DNA of 64,000 nt from Cryptomeria japonica (lineage: Eukaryota; Streptophyta; Pinopsida; Cupressales; Cupressaceae). How positions within the stretch are numbered: position 1 is the first letter of the stretch; each line of letters begins with the position of its first letter. The notes beneath the pieces were generated by a model that saw nothing but the letters and a program-made list of their open reading frames with translations, was not told where the DNA came from and ran no database searches. Where the stretch lies: NCBI RefSeq assembly GCF_030272615.1, contig NC_081406.1, positions 462,854,072 through 462,918,071 of the forward strand, written 5' to 3'. The translations under genes and the position numbers were made by a program. Of the stretch, positions 45,882 through 58,134 are shown piece after piece.

Positions 45882-46204
45882 TGGCTTTTTTCCTGAAATT
45901 TTGGGAGACTGTTAAACTATGTTTCACTGCTCAACTCTAGAAAATTGGTTGATTTTGTCAAATTTGGTTCCCTCTAACATTAAAAATAATCTCCACTTTC
46001 AACATTCAATTATCAAGATATAGTTTAAAATTAAGTGGTTAATTAAGAACAACCCTAATTTTAAATTAAAAAATTTCAATTCAACAACTTTGAATTTATA
46101 AAATTAACAGATTTTTCAGGACACCCTAATTTTAATTTTCAATCTCTTTTGGATAATTATCATCATTCCTAGAAATTACACCATTCCTTCTTTAAATCAA
46201 TTAC
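44828..46204 (+). other. Leader-like region after the split gypsy LTR
   Basis: AT-rich sequence with repeated 'aaaccctaatttt'-type phrases and two hairpin motifs, without a credible ORF. It ends where a 5'-truncated copia begins in mid-RT. Confidence 0.55.
44831..44848 (+). promoter_or_regulatory. Possible primer binding site
   Basis: TGGTGAACTCGATGTCC follows the LTR end CTTTACA after three or four bases. It resembles non-Met primer sites of some plant gypsy elements. The tRNA is not assigned. Confidence 0.35.
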
Positions 46205-47187
46205 TAAGGGCAGTGCTGATAGTAATTTATATTATAAAATCACTAATGATGATATACTGATTGTTGAAGTATTTGTTGATGACATTATTTTTGGAGGTGA
46301 AGATAAATCATGCATAGAATTTTCTAAGAACATGGAGAAAGAATTTGAGATGTCTATGATTGGTGAGATGAAATTTTTCTTAGGTTTGCAGATTACTCAG
46401 ACTGACAAAGGTATTTTTATCTATAAAACTAAATATGTTAAGGAATTGTTGAAGAAATTTGGTATGGGAGATTCTAAACCGTTAAGTACACCTATAGTTA
46501 CAAGTGAGAAATTGACAAAGAAATAGGTTTCTGTGCTGATAAATCCTACAAGATACAAATCTATGATTGGAGGTCTACTTTATTTAACTCAGACTAGACC
46601 TGACATTATGAATGTTGTTTGTATTGTTTCAAGATTTCAGAGCGGTCCTAGAGAAAATCATGAGATGGCGGTAAAAAATATTTTTAGATACTTGCAAAGT
46701 ACATCACAATATGGTTTGTGGTATCCTAAGAATGATAACTTCACTTGATGTGCATATGCATATGCTGACAGGGCTGGAGACATTGATGACTAGAAAAGTG
46801 CTTCTGGTGGAACTTTCTTTCTTGGAAAGAAGTTGTTTTCATGGATCAACAAGAAATAGTCATATACTTCTTTATCTACTGCTTGAGCTGAGTATGTTGT
46901 TGCTACTACTAATCGTACAGAAGTTCTTATCGATGAAGCAAAAGTTGAAGGATATAAAGGTGGATTGTGATGCACTGGTAGTTATTCATTGTGATAACTC
47001 TTCTTCTATTGATATATCTATCAACTATAACTTTTTAAAGGATAAGGTGGAAGCAAATGAAGTTAAACTGGTTTATGTGAACACTAAAGAACAAATTGCA
47101 GTTTTTTTCACTAAACCTTTATCTAAGGAATCTTTTGAGTACTTGAGAGATAGATTGGCAGTTTCTGCCCCTCTGATAGAGACTTGA
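46205..47187 (+). pseudogene. Copia H RT/RNase H fragment
   Basis: It opens with ADSNLYYKITNDDILIVEVF and the intact catalytic VDDIIFGGED. MIGEMKFFLGLQITQTDKGI follows, then RYKSMIGGLLYLTQTRPDIM. Stops at 46524 and 46748, and a frameshift after 46750, break the frame. The end is AVSAPLIET at 47187. It lacks gag, protease, integrase and the first half of RT. Confidence 0.82.
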
Positions 47188-47596
47188 TTGATGTGGTTTG
47201 GCATCAGTCTTGTATGCATTATTAGAAACACTATTCATTCCATCACTGATGTGGGATGCTACTGCTCAGAGGGAGCAGTTAGCTTTGAGATTCATAGGCT
47301 AACTTTTTTTCTTTGATATTTCTGTCAGATTTGTGGCATTCATGTCAAACGGGGAGAGATATTGATGTGAAAAAGATAAAGAAAGAAAAAAGAAAATCAT
47401 AGGGGGAGAGATAGCGATGTGAAAAATTAAGTCAAAACTTTGTAGAGATATTATTCATGAGGGGAGAGACATTGATATTCAGATCTATATGCAGGAGATT
47501 GTTGGTTGTCTTCCATAGGGGGAGACTTGTTTGGAATTTCTTGGTACTTAGATTTTTTTCACATCTAGTGTTGCCATTAATTCCAAAGGCGGAGAT

Positions 47597-48767
47597 TGTT
47601 GGCCTTTTGGTGGAATTGATTATGTTTTGTCATTGATGTCAACACTAACTATTTGGATGCTTTACTAGCACCCTTCTGGTCTAGGTAGGTTGAGTGGTTT
47701 TTGGTTAACTTGGATCCAACATGATCTGGTTAACTCTGGTATAATTTGGTGATGGAATTGGCTTGTTCATAATGGCTATACTCATATTGGGTTAGTTGGC
47801 TTCGATCTGCTGATTGGATGCTATCCTGCTTACACAGAAGATTGGTTTCTGGTTCCGGCGAGGGTTTCACTGGCAGATCTTTTGGTGGAGATCTTTGATG
47901 AATTGAATAAGTAGTGGTGGTGTAGCTTCTGGTAGAGTTTCAGGGTGTTGTTGGTAATCTTGTTCGAGACAGCGTTTGGAGATCATTGTTGAAGAGTGTG
48001 GGCCTATACTTGGTCCTGGTTGATCTAGGTTATGGACCGACATTAATGTAACATGTGGAGGAACTATTGTTGTATTTCCAGGATGTCTTTTGTTTTAGTC
48101 TAAGGCCAACATGGCTTTTAATGATGTAATTGGTTTATTGTCTGGTAGCTCACTTGATTGTTTATGGTCGAGGGTTTGTATAAATAAGATGTAAGATCTC
48201 ATTGTAGATCATCATGGTTTTTGTAAGAGGTCATGTTCAAGGAATGTAATATGCGAATATTGTAATGTCATTTAGACAGAGGAGTTGGTCGATCAATGGA
48301 GATCTAATTGGATGTGTAAGAGGATTTAGTCTTCCGGTATTGAGCTTGACCAGAACTATACTCAGGCATAGGAGATGCTCTCTTTTTAAGTTCAACACTT
48401 TTCCAGATTGTAGTCTAGATTTGTATGTATTAAGTGAGACTCCTTTTTTTGATGAGAAGTGCATGCTCTAGGATGTTGGCCTTCCTGCAAGTGCAAGACC
48501 GTTCATTGTAAATTCACATACTTACTAAAAAAGTACTATCTAATTGTGGGTAGGCTTCCCACTGTGGTTTTTCCCTTTACCAGGTTTTCCACGTACAAAT
48601 ATTGGTGTTGTGTGGATGGATTTTATTCTATGATTATTATTTATGCTTAATTGGATGAACTGCTATTCTGGTACTGTGGTTTTGAATTGATAATGCCTTA
48701 GGTAATATATGATAACTGATTCACCCCCCCCTTTCATTTGTCTTCCGGTTATATGAACTGTCTAATA
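47597..48767 (+). repeat. 3' LTR of copia H
   Basis: 1171 bp, TGTTGGCCTTTTGGTGG to TGTCTAATA (from TAACA). It is preceded by the polypurine tract CCAAAGGCGGAGAT. A TATAAATAAG box is at 48179 and the C-run motif at about 48719-48731. Confidence 0.85.
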
Positions 48768-48779
48768 CCGACATCATCA

Positions 48780-50460
48780 AAAAAATCAACTATAACTGAA
48801 GAGAAGCATAGAGAGCCTGAAAAATAGAAAACACCAAGGTATGCAAGGCTAAACCATTTGGAAAATCAGATCATTGGAGACAAAAACATGGGAGTTATGA
48901 TAAGGAGAATATTGGCAAATCAAGAGGTATGTTTCATTTATCAGATTGAACCTACATCAGTAATTGAAGCTTGTAAATATGAATGTTGGATGAAATATAT
49001 GGAAGATAAATTAGATCATGTAGAAAAGACAATACTTTGAATTTAGTTCCCCAACCTAAAAATAAGAATGTTATTGGATCAAAATAGATTTTTAGAAATA
49101 AACAGAATGAGAATGGACAAGTTGTAAGAAACAAGGCTAGATTTATTTTGCAAAGGATATTCTTAGAAGGAAGGAATTGATTATGGTGAAAATTTTGCAC
49201 CTGTAGCTAGAATTGAAGTTTTTAGACTATTTCTTGCTTATGTAGCCTATAAGAACTACAAGGTCTATCAATGGATGTTAAGTGTGCATTCCTAAATGGA
49301 TAACCTTAAGAGGAATTGTTTATTGAGCAACCTAATGGATTTTTACTGATAAATGACAGAAATATTGTTTGCAGATTAAGGAAAACCCTATATGGATTAA
49401 AACAAGCTCCTAGAGCTTGGTATCCAAGGTTGGATAAGTATCCTTTGAAGCTTGATTTTATAAAAGGTAATGCTGATAGTAACCTATATTATAAGATCAC
49501 TAATTATGATATTTTGATTATTGAACTATTTGTTGATGATATCATTTTTGGAGGTGAAGAAAAATTGTGCATGAAATTTTCTGATAATATGCAGAGTGAA
49601 TTTGAAATGTTTATGACTAGAGAGATAAGATTTTTTCTAGGTTTGAAGATTGCTCAGACTAACAAAGGTATCTTTATCTGTCAAACTAAGTATCTCAAGG
49701 AATTGTTGAAGAAGTTTGGTATGGAAAATTCTAAAACCGGTTAGTACTCCTATGGTTACAAGTGAAAAATTATCAATTAAGTATGTATCGCCTTTAGTAA
49801 ATTCTACAAGATATAAATCCATGATTGGTGGTTTGCTATATTTAACTCAGACTAGACCAGATATAATGAATGCAATCAAAATTGTATCAAGATTTCAAAT
49901 TAATCCAAGAGAATCATGAAAGTGAAACAAAACGGATATTTCATTATTTGCAAAGAACAATTGAATATGGTTTATGGTACCCTAAAGAGGATGACTTTAC
50001 TTTATGTGCAGGTGATGTTGATGACCGGAAGAGCACATCCGATGTAGCATTCTTCCTTGGGAAGAAGTGTGCCTCATGGATCAACAAGAAGGAGTCATGC
50101 ATTTCTTTATCTACTATTGAAGCTAAATATGTTGCAGCCACAACCAATTGTACTCAATCTCTATGGATGAAGCAGAAGTTGAAGGATATACAAGTGAGTT
50201 GCAATGATCTGGTAGTTATCCATTGTGGTAACTCTGCAATTATTGACATATCAAATAATCCAATATTTCACTCCAAGAATAAGAACATATCAATCAAGTA
50301 TATAATTTTGAAGGAAAAGGTGGAAGCAAAAGAAGTCAGATTACTTTATGTGAACACTAAAGAGAAGATAGCAAACATATTCACTAAACCTTTGTCTCGG
50401 GAATCATTTGAGTATTTGAGAAATAGATTGGGGGTTTCTACCCCTCTAGTAGAGACTTAA
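48780..50460 (+). pseudogene. Copia I RT/RNase H
   Basis: Text begins with the linker before RT (KYARLNHLENQIIGDKNMGV). RT shows LYGLKQAPRAW, the catalytic FVDDIIFGGEE and RFFLGLKIAQTNKGIF. RNase H follows with TRYKSMIGGLLYLTQTRPD, then a gap in the CAYTDADWAGD motif (reads CAGDVDDRKST, several residues deleted). ISLSTIEAKYVAATTNCTQ follows, and the end is LGVSTPLVET at 50460. Frame changes occur near 49030, 49740 and 49915. The late part of RNase H is open for about 190 codons, better kept than the rest. Confidence 0.83.
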
Positions 50461-50728
50461 ATGATGTAGATGTGCATCATTCTGGTATGCATTATCAGAG
50501 CTATCCTTTGTTCTGGATTGATAAAATAATTCTACTACTCAGGGAGGGTAGTCAACCTCGAGATGTAGAGGTTTTTTATTTTGTTTGATTCTTTGGCACT
50601 GTTGTCAAATGGAGAGAAATATATGTGAAAAATTATTGTTATTTATTGATTGCACTCCTTAGGAGAATTTTGGTGGTATTTGATCTTTTGTTTCAAATTT
50701 GGTTTCGAGCTTCACTGTTATATTATTT

Positions 50729-51995
50729 TGTTGGCAAATGCACACTCCAATGAGAAATTGTAGGTGATTGAAGGTATTATCATTCATGGCAACCTTAAAA
50801 TCATGTGATAGTGGCAAGCAGACATGGTCACCGGCACCGGTAGACTCTACACTGACATATAGATCACCGACACAAAAAAGAAGATTACTGGCACCCTGGC
50901 TGACAAGAATTTTGTATAGATGTATTTTGTAATTAATTGTAAAATCTTTTGTACACCAACACGACAGATTGTAATGTGACTCATATATGTATGAGATCAT
51001 GTATGAAAGGAATATAACAGACCTAATATGCAAATTATTGGATAAGGGATTATGTATATTGCAGAGCTTAAAGCAGTACTGAATCTAGCATAGCAGATAC
51101 TGATCTGAAGCAGTACAAGACGTTGGATTTGTATAATCCAATTTTTTAAGTCAGTGTGACTTCTTTTATAATTGAGCAATGAGCTCTAGGCACTTGGCCT
51201 TCCTGCATGTGCAGGCCCCTATTGTAAACAGTAATAGTCTCTTATTGGCAAGTAAGTGAATATTGTGGGTCACAAATCCCACCGAGGTTTTTCCCACACC
51301 AGGTTTCCTCATTAAAATATTATGTTATGGTGTGCTTTTCATATTGTGGTTGTTGTTCTTATTTGTTGCATTATTTCAGGTTTATCGGTACACAGTTTTA
51401 ATATGCTTTTCATGTTATAAGTTAAGAAAATTATTTTACCGGTCAGATATTGATTCACCCCCCCTCTCAGTATCTTTGGGAATCCTAACAATTGGTATCA
51501 AAGAAAGTGAGTTGGAAGGACTTCAACTGGAAACTCATCTTTCACCAGTTGCAACTTCCTCTAAGAGTGATATGCTAGAGGTATTCCAAAGGGTAGAAAG
51601 GAAAAGAAAGCCCTCACAGGTACCCTCACCCACTCCTAGAAAAACAAGACATAAGCAACAGGCAATGAGGCCTCTAGTTAAGAAGTTAACTCCTAAGAAG
51701 AAGAAGAAGAAGAAGAAGAAGGTAAAACAAGATATTGCTCCACTGGATAAACTCCTTAGTAAAATAACAGAAGATGGAAAGTTGAAAAACTTTAGCAAAC
51801 TGTACAACACACTTTCCATTGATGACAAAGAAAGCATAGAAAATAGTGTAATTTTACACTTGGATATATACAAGAAATTTTTAATGGAAATTGTTGATGA
51901 AATACCCAATAATTTGTATAGAAGACTAGAAGCTAGAAGGGTAGCCATTGTTGAATCAGCCCTCCCCCCTCTCAGTATCTTTGGGAATCCTAACA
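50729..51995 (+). mobile_element. Deletion-derivative LTR element G
   Basis: Perfect TATTT duplications (50724-50728 and 51996-52000) flank it. It has a 762-bp 5' LTR (50729-51490) of the same family as the LTR at 18851, and the primer site ATTGGTATCAAAG at 51491. About 460 bp of interior follows, then only the last ~42 bp of the 3' LTR (51954-51995, ending CTCAGTATCTTTGGGAATCC and TAACA). Most of the interior and of the 3' LTR was deleted after insertion. Confidence 0.82.
51495..51953 (+). pseudogene. Unrecognised Lys-rich ORF of element G
   Basis: I do not recognise the family. An uninterrupted frame of about 150 codons runs from the primer site to the 3' LTR remnant. It contains an N-terminal Ser/Pro-rich basic part (RKRKPSQVPSPTPRKTRHKQ), a run of Lys coded by an AAG repeat at about 51695-51720, and a helical C-terminal part (LDKLLSKITEDGKLKNFSKL, later FLMEIVDEIPNNLYRRLEAR). 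No start codon next to the primer site is obvious. It may be the 3' end of an accessory ORF joined to the leader by the deletion. Confidence 0.5.
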
Positions 51996-52108
51996 TATTT
52001 TATAGGAGATCGTTGGCGATCTTCCATTGGGGGAGACTTGTTTGGCATTTTCTTGGTACTTAGATGTTTTTCACATCTAGTGTTGCCATCAATGCCAAAG
52101 GGGGAGAT

Positions 52109-53302
52109 TGTTGGTCATATAATGGAATTGATTATGTGTTGCATTGATGTTTTGTCATTGATGTCAACACTTGTTGTTATGGTTGTTTACCGACTTTCGG
52201 TAGAAGGATTGGATTGGAAAGATAATCAGTTGATTGTCACTGGTATGATTTGGTTGATGGAATAAGTTTGTATGGATGGTTCATATGCTTCTGAAGTATG
52301 TTTCAGTTAGTTGGTATTGTTTTGATGATTGGATGCGATCTTATTTTCTAGTAAGCTTTCTTTATTGGTCCAGTAAGGGTTTCATCGATAGAGATTTATT
52401 GAAGATCTTTGATGTAATGCATAAGTGGTGTTGGTATAGCTTCTAGAAGGGATTCAGAATGTTGATGGTGATTGTGGTCGTGCTTCATTTGATTGGTGTC
52501 ATTTCTTTGATGTGTGTGGATCTAATTTAGGTCCAGTGCTATCTAGGTTATGGATCAGTTTGCATGTAACATGTTGGTGGATCCTCTTATGGGCTTCCAG
52601 GATGTTTTTTTAATTTGATGATATTTGTTTATCCTTATTCCAACATGATTTATGATTTTGTTTCAAAATTATGTAATGGATCTATTGAACTATCATTTGT
52701 GTGGCTGACCTAATTGTTTAGGTTCTGGGTTAGTATAAATATATGTAAGATTTCATTGTAGATCATATAGGAAATAAGTGAATAATGTAATGATAATTTG
52801 TGTAGAGGATTTGGTCGATCATAGGTGATTGAGTTGGGTTTATGTAAGAGGTTTTATACCTCTAGTATTGAGCTTAACCAAAAATGTAATCTAGCATGTT
52901 TGAGGCTATCACCATAAATTCTTCTCTCTAGATTGTAGTCCAAATATCTTGAGGTGGTTGACATCTTTGTAGTTAGTGAGACTCCATTGTAATGAGCAGT
53001 GTGCTCTAGGAAGTGTCCCTTCCTACATGTGCAGGCCCCTATTGTAATCATATACTTATTGCAGAAGTATCATCTGACTGTGGGTTGGGTTTCCCACTAT
53101 GGTTTTTCCCTTTCCAGGTTTTCCATGTATAAATTATGGTGTTATGTGTTATTGTTGCATGGTATTGATTCTCTGGTTTTTATTTATGCTTTAATGCTTA
53201 ATCGGTTATACTGGTATATAAGGTTTTAAGTGCTTTAATTCACATAATCTATTAACAACTGATTCACCCCCCCCTCTCAGTTGTTCTCTTGTTATCTTAA
53301 CA
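52109..53302 (+). repeat. 3' LTR of copia I
   Basis: 1194 bp, TGTTGGTCATATAATGG to TTATCTTAACA. It is preceded by the polypurine tract CCAAAGGGGGAGAT, with a TATAAAT box at 52734 and the C-run motif at 53261-53280. Confidence 0.87.
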
Positions 53303-53396
53303 TTAACAAATTCTAGATATTTTTACAAAAAACCCTTTCTCATGATACTTTTGAGCATCTCTAAAAGAAGTTGGGAGTTATTTCTCCCTCCTCTTG
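53303..53396 (+). pseudogene. RNase H end of copia J
   Basis: Reads about LSHDTFEHL, stop, KKLGVISP, the C-terminal end of a different copia family, immediately after the LTR of copia I. The rest of the element to the left is gone. Confidence 0.6.
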
Positions 53397-53422
53397 AATA
53401 AAGAAGTAAAGAGTGAGGGGAG

Positions 53423-55178
53423 TGTTGGTGCTCTTGCAAAGTGTTTTAGAAATGTTATGCTAGCAACAATGATATTAGAAGGATTATTGGTGTATGGAAT
53501 TATGGGGTGTAATGCCTCTCTAACTATAACACGGTTAAGAAGGTATCATGATGTTGAACCTATGGTTAGATACAAATGTAGTAAGTATTATTTATATTGA
53601 AATGTTAATCAATGTAGACAAAAATATATGTTAGATCTAGTAATCACTATGATCATGATGTTATAAATTCAGTTAATTATCTGAAAGTATTATGGTTATG
53701 TTTCAATGGATACTTAGATAGAAAGAGGTGATATCAAAACATTCAAATATATGATAATGCATGTGATATTAAAATTTTCTTCCAATGATTTTAACACTTT
53801 AGTTATTTATAGGTATATGTTGATGTTTGGATAACAGTAGGAGAATGTTTTGATTATACTGATTAAAATGTGATTATTTGATGATGCTTTTGTTGGAATC
53901 AAGGAACACTGAGGGGGGGACTGAATCAGTGTTTTGCAATTTTTAAACTTTTAACTTGTCCTTTCAACCACTTAATGCAAATGAACAAAAGAAAGATGTA
54001 GAAACACAAAGAAAACAACAACAATGCCATAACACCAAATTTGTACATGGAAAACCAAGTTAAGGGAAAAACCACAATGGGGATGAGACCCACAATATAA
54101 GTATACTCTATATAAGTATATAAATATTGCAATGGAAATGCACATGCACTCAGGCACACTGTCTAGAGCTCACTACACAAAAGAAATAAGGGAATTAACC
54201 TCAGAAGGCTCACTGCCTTACAAAATCTTTAAAAAAAGATAATTGGAATGCTTGAACTGAAAAATAGCATCTAAAAATGCCAACATACATTTCCGGTTAA
54301 GCACAAAACACTTATTCTCTAGTCGCTTTGTTCCACTATTTTACTTTATTCCAGAGCATAATTCCTTCAATTGCACATGTGAAAATGTGCACAATAGATC
54401 ACAAACACTTTTCACACACACACTGATATAAAAAATGGTCATATCCACTAGTTTTTTATATCTGCACCATGAAATTAAGTCTTCTACATATTGGCTAAAA
54501 GAACATTATCAAAATATTGAAACATGCATACATAGTTGGCTAAAAGAACATTATCAAAATATTGAAACATGCATACATAGTTGGCTCAATCCTAGCTCCA
54601 ATGCATATGGAGACCAAAAAGAATTACCCACATGCTTCCCGAATGTTTGCTAAAAATCCTTGAACACCAAAATTACTCTACTGATTCCACACAATGATCA
54701 ACTAACCAAAACTTTCATACAACACTATTCATCCTAAAAACCTATATACCGGATCTTCTAGCTCAGTCAAGAATCAACACTAGAGGCTAAGATTCTAGAA
54801 TAAGGTGCTCCAAACATATAACAACCTTCCTCTAGCTCCACAACACAATATCTTCAACTGAAATGAAACACCAACCACAACACTGTAAACTTCTAGATCC
54901 ACTATTCTAACTTCACCAAACTTAACCAAATCTTCATTCTGACTTTCAGTAGCATCAGATCACACATTGTAGATACAATATTTGACTTTGTTTGCCATCA
55001 ATGAAAACATCAGATGATCTATACAGTGTCTTTGGGCAACAAATTTTATAATGATGTAATGTTTAGACGTTTTATGAGGTTACTTAGAATGTTATGATGT
55101 GATCTTGATTGGAGAATGGTTAATGATGTTTCTACTATATTGTATTATGTGGATATGTATGTGTTCGCATTTTGAGTT
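53423..55178 (+). repeat. 3' LTR of copia J (partial, interrupted)
   Basis: Starts TGTTGGTGCTCTTGCAAAG after a GAGTGAGGGGAG purine tract. It is interrupted by another LTR at 53891-55041 and continues to at least 55178, where a further LTR starts. Its own 3' end was not found. Confidence 0.5.
53891..55041 (-). mobile_element. Probable solo LTR K
   Basis: Plus-strand ends are TGTTGGAATC and GGGCAACA. Near the left end it has the reverse complement of the C-run motif (GAGGGGGGGACTGAATCAG), so it lies on the minus strand. No internal sequence is attached. A clear target duplication is not seen (GCTTT against AATTT). A 52-bp tandem duplication lies inside at 54488-54590. Confidence 0.55.
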
Positions 55179-56570
55179 TGTTGGCATTTTGCATAGAGAT
55201 TACATTAATGATATGTTGTCATTGATGTCAATTGAACTGGTAATAGTATTCATGTTATTGTTGATATTGTTGTTTTTTATATTGGCTACTAATCGGTTGG
55301 AAGAGCTTTGTGGAAGATGTGAAGCGGTATGGTAAGTTTCTGAGTTGAACTGGTAAACTGGTGTAACAGGTTAAACCTTTCTATGCATTGTAACCGGTAA
55401 AACCTATCAGTTGTTAAACCTTAACCGATCAAGTTTTTTGGTTTATTATGATGAGCGGTAATGATGGAGATATGTGTGATCATTGTATGAGGATAAGTTC
55501 AAATTGTTTTGGCACATTTGTTTATTGTCTATGGAAGGAGAAAAGTGGATTGCATCTAATGCACAACGCGTGATGAGTTACAAACTCTAATGAAGCGGTG
55601 ATCATAGAGCAGTTGTAATTTTCTTGAAGAATGTGAAGAGATTGTCATGATTTCTAATGGTCAAGATTGTATTGACTTGTTTGTAATCTCAATGATGAGA
55701 ATTAGGTTTTGTTGTGTTACCAACCTAATTGATTTGTATTAAGGTCGATGAAGTTGTTTCTAATGTTGTTGGAAAGATTGGTAGAAACCTATTGAATGTG
55801 TAGTTGCCTAACCAGTGAATGGATTTCGCACTTTGAGTGAAGGCAGATTGAAGCTTAAAAGGATTTGATCAAGAAAATGTAGTGTTATTCAGACAGATCA
55901 AGAAAACCTATTGTTTTCTAACAATTATAGCAGAAGTGAAATCCCTTAACTGGGCAAGCTCTAACAAGGTGGTACATTAGCTTGGATTCTTAAATCCTCC
56001 AACAAGGTTACTCCTAACAGGGTATTGTGGCTTTCATCAATGCATATTTATAAATATCTTAACCGGGTAATTCCTAACCGGAATTAGTTCTTAACAGGAC
56101 TTATTGTAAACCTTTAACAGGATTGGCTCCTAACAGGGCAAACTTCAGAAGAGTTCAGATAGCTATCCTTGTGAGTCTCATCTCACCGTAGTTTTTACCT
56201 ATTTAGGTTTTCCATGTATAAACATTTGTATCAAGTGGTGAATTTTTTTGTGGTTATGATTTTATTTGTTGATTTGATTAACTTCTGATAAGGCATGATA
56301 ACTAGAAGAATTGAGAAATGAATATGTTGAGTTATGATTAAGCATTGTTGATGTTTACAAGATTGAAGTTGTTTACTGTTAAGTTGTCACAACAGTCAAA
56401 CCAGTTGATGTCAATTATTCTTATGAATATTGATCTTGACTGAGATATGTTTACTTTGTGTGATTGAATTTAAGTTTGGGAACTATGTATTAGTTTTTCA
56501 ATATACTGTTTCACCCCCCCCCCCCTCTCAGTATTCTACGAGATACTTATTATTTCATCATACCATCAGT
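55179..56570 (+). mobile_element. Probable LTR L
   Basis: Starts TGTTGGCATTTTGCATAG. It contains several TAACAGG/TAACCGG repeats near 55920-56120 and the C-run motif at 56512-56530, followed by CTCAGTATTCTACGAG. The 3' end and target duplication could not be fixed. Confidence 0.45.
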
Positions 56571-58134
56571 ATGCACAAGTTTTTGTATATTCTGATCCAT
56601 GCAAGTACACAACATTGACTCCACTTGGCTTCATGGGTCTAAGTGTGCCTATATTCCCCAATGATGGTTATAGGAGATAGCAAAATGGCCAAACATTATT
56701 ACCTAGCCTAACCCATCATTTCTAATTAGGATGATTCATCCCTAATTCTCATGATTAGACCTCTGGGTCACCATTGAGGTGATGACCAGTTACCCTTATG
56801 CTTATAGTAAATGACCAGTGAAGAGTGTCTATGCATAGTCAATTAGTCATCCATTATTGCTATTATAGTATGAATATTATTGATATTTCATCTTTAGTGC
56901 AATAATGCAATATTTTAATGGACATGCTATTTTATGAAAATTCAATTTAAAGTGATTTAAGTGATTTTATTTTAGGGGAATTCTAGGAGTTTATTGATCT
57001 TGTGAATTTAAATTTGAATTTTTTATTATTTTATATTCCACCATAAACTGAACATATAATGTTGTTTTGGAATTCATTGAAAAACACTTAGTCTTTTCTC
57101 TTGTTTTTGCTCTCAAACCTTGTGAGGAGTGTATGAAAATGCAAAGAGTTTGATTCTTTGTGGGTAGAATTTTATGGGAATTGGATTGGAAGGATTAAAT
57201 TTCTGGAGCTTGACATGTTGTTTGAATTTGAGGAGCTTTGTAGAGTGTAGGCCTTCCTCTTTGCATTTGAAGTTTCTTCTCAAGCCTGAGGTAGGAGTTC
57301 TTATTCTTTGATTGACTTCCCTACTTGAAATTATTTTCCCATGCTTAAGATTTTTTTTATTTGAATTATCACCCTCTTCCTCAAATGAGGTTGTTCTTAT
57401 TCATTGGATTTTAATGTGTGCATTGTCTGATTGAGAAAATGGGTGTTTTGGGGGATTTTGATTCCCAATTTTTCATGATTCATCGTAGGGACTTTTTATT
57501 TCAATTTTTTGTTTCTTAGAGGTATTTATCAAATGAGTGGGAGCCAAATTTAGCCTAGTTCTAACCCCAATTGTAAAATTGATGCCCTAGATAGTCTCTT
57601 AGAGTCAAACCCCTAGTTCTAACCCAAATTGGTGCTTTTGACATGTAGGTATGCATCTGCTATGTAGAGTGGTCTAATTGATCAAATATGGTTCCATGGA
57701 AACCCAAAATGTAACAATTGAAGCCCAAAGTGGTTCTACTGATCACCAATGTGGTGCCTTTGATCTATTTTGGCCGGTAGTCACTATTTGGAATCATTTA
57801 ACCTAAGATGATTTTAGCATGAATTTATGATCGTTTCCTTATTTTGAGACCCTACAATTTCTCCTTGGTTGTGAGACCGAATGCATTGTTATGTATTTTG
57901 AGAGATTATTTATGATATTGTTATTGTTATGTTGACTGTAATAGGTATCATTGCATTGTTCTTATATGTTATCCAAAGTGGCTTTGACTATCGAGACCAT
58001 TGCTACATTGAGGTGTCGTATTTGATACTTGAACCATGCCTCCTTGAGTGCTTCTAACCAATAGTTTATGTTATGAGTAAAAGAAAATATATACTATGCA
58101 CTTAATGGAAACTTATTCTGATTGAAGCCTTAGG
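56571..58134. other. Unassigned non-coding sequence
   Basis: No credible ORF, LTR edge or RNA. Its style (long T-rich text leading into the 820-bp repeat) is that of a long gypsy LTR. Confidence 0.5.

Larger units (their letters stand above)
46205..48767 (+). mobile_element. 5'-truncated copia H
   Basis: Begins inside RT and continues through RNase H, the 3' non-coding part and a 1171-bp 3' LTR. The LTR is of the same family as that of copia A1. The text to the right of the LTR is copia pol of another element, so H was inserted there. The 5' half was lost by deletion. Confidence 0.8.
48768..53302 (+). mobile_element. 5'-truncated copia I with nested insertion
   Basis: Runs from the region before RT (48780) through RT and RNase H to a 3' LTR at 52109-53302. 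An insertion at 50729-51995 splits its 3' non-coding part. The text to the right of its LTR is the RNase H end of yet another copia, so it was itself a nested insertion. Confidence 0.8.

Noticed and set aside
53394-53600. 68-codon ORF after copia J
   Set aside because: It starts in the RNase H tail and runs across the polypurine tract into the LTR.
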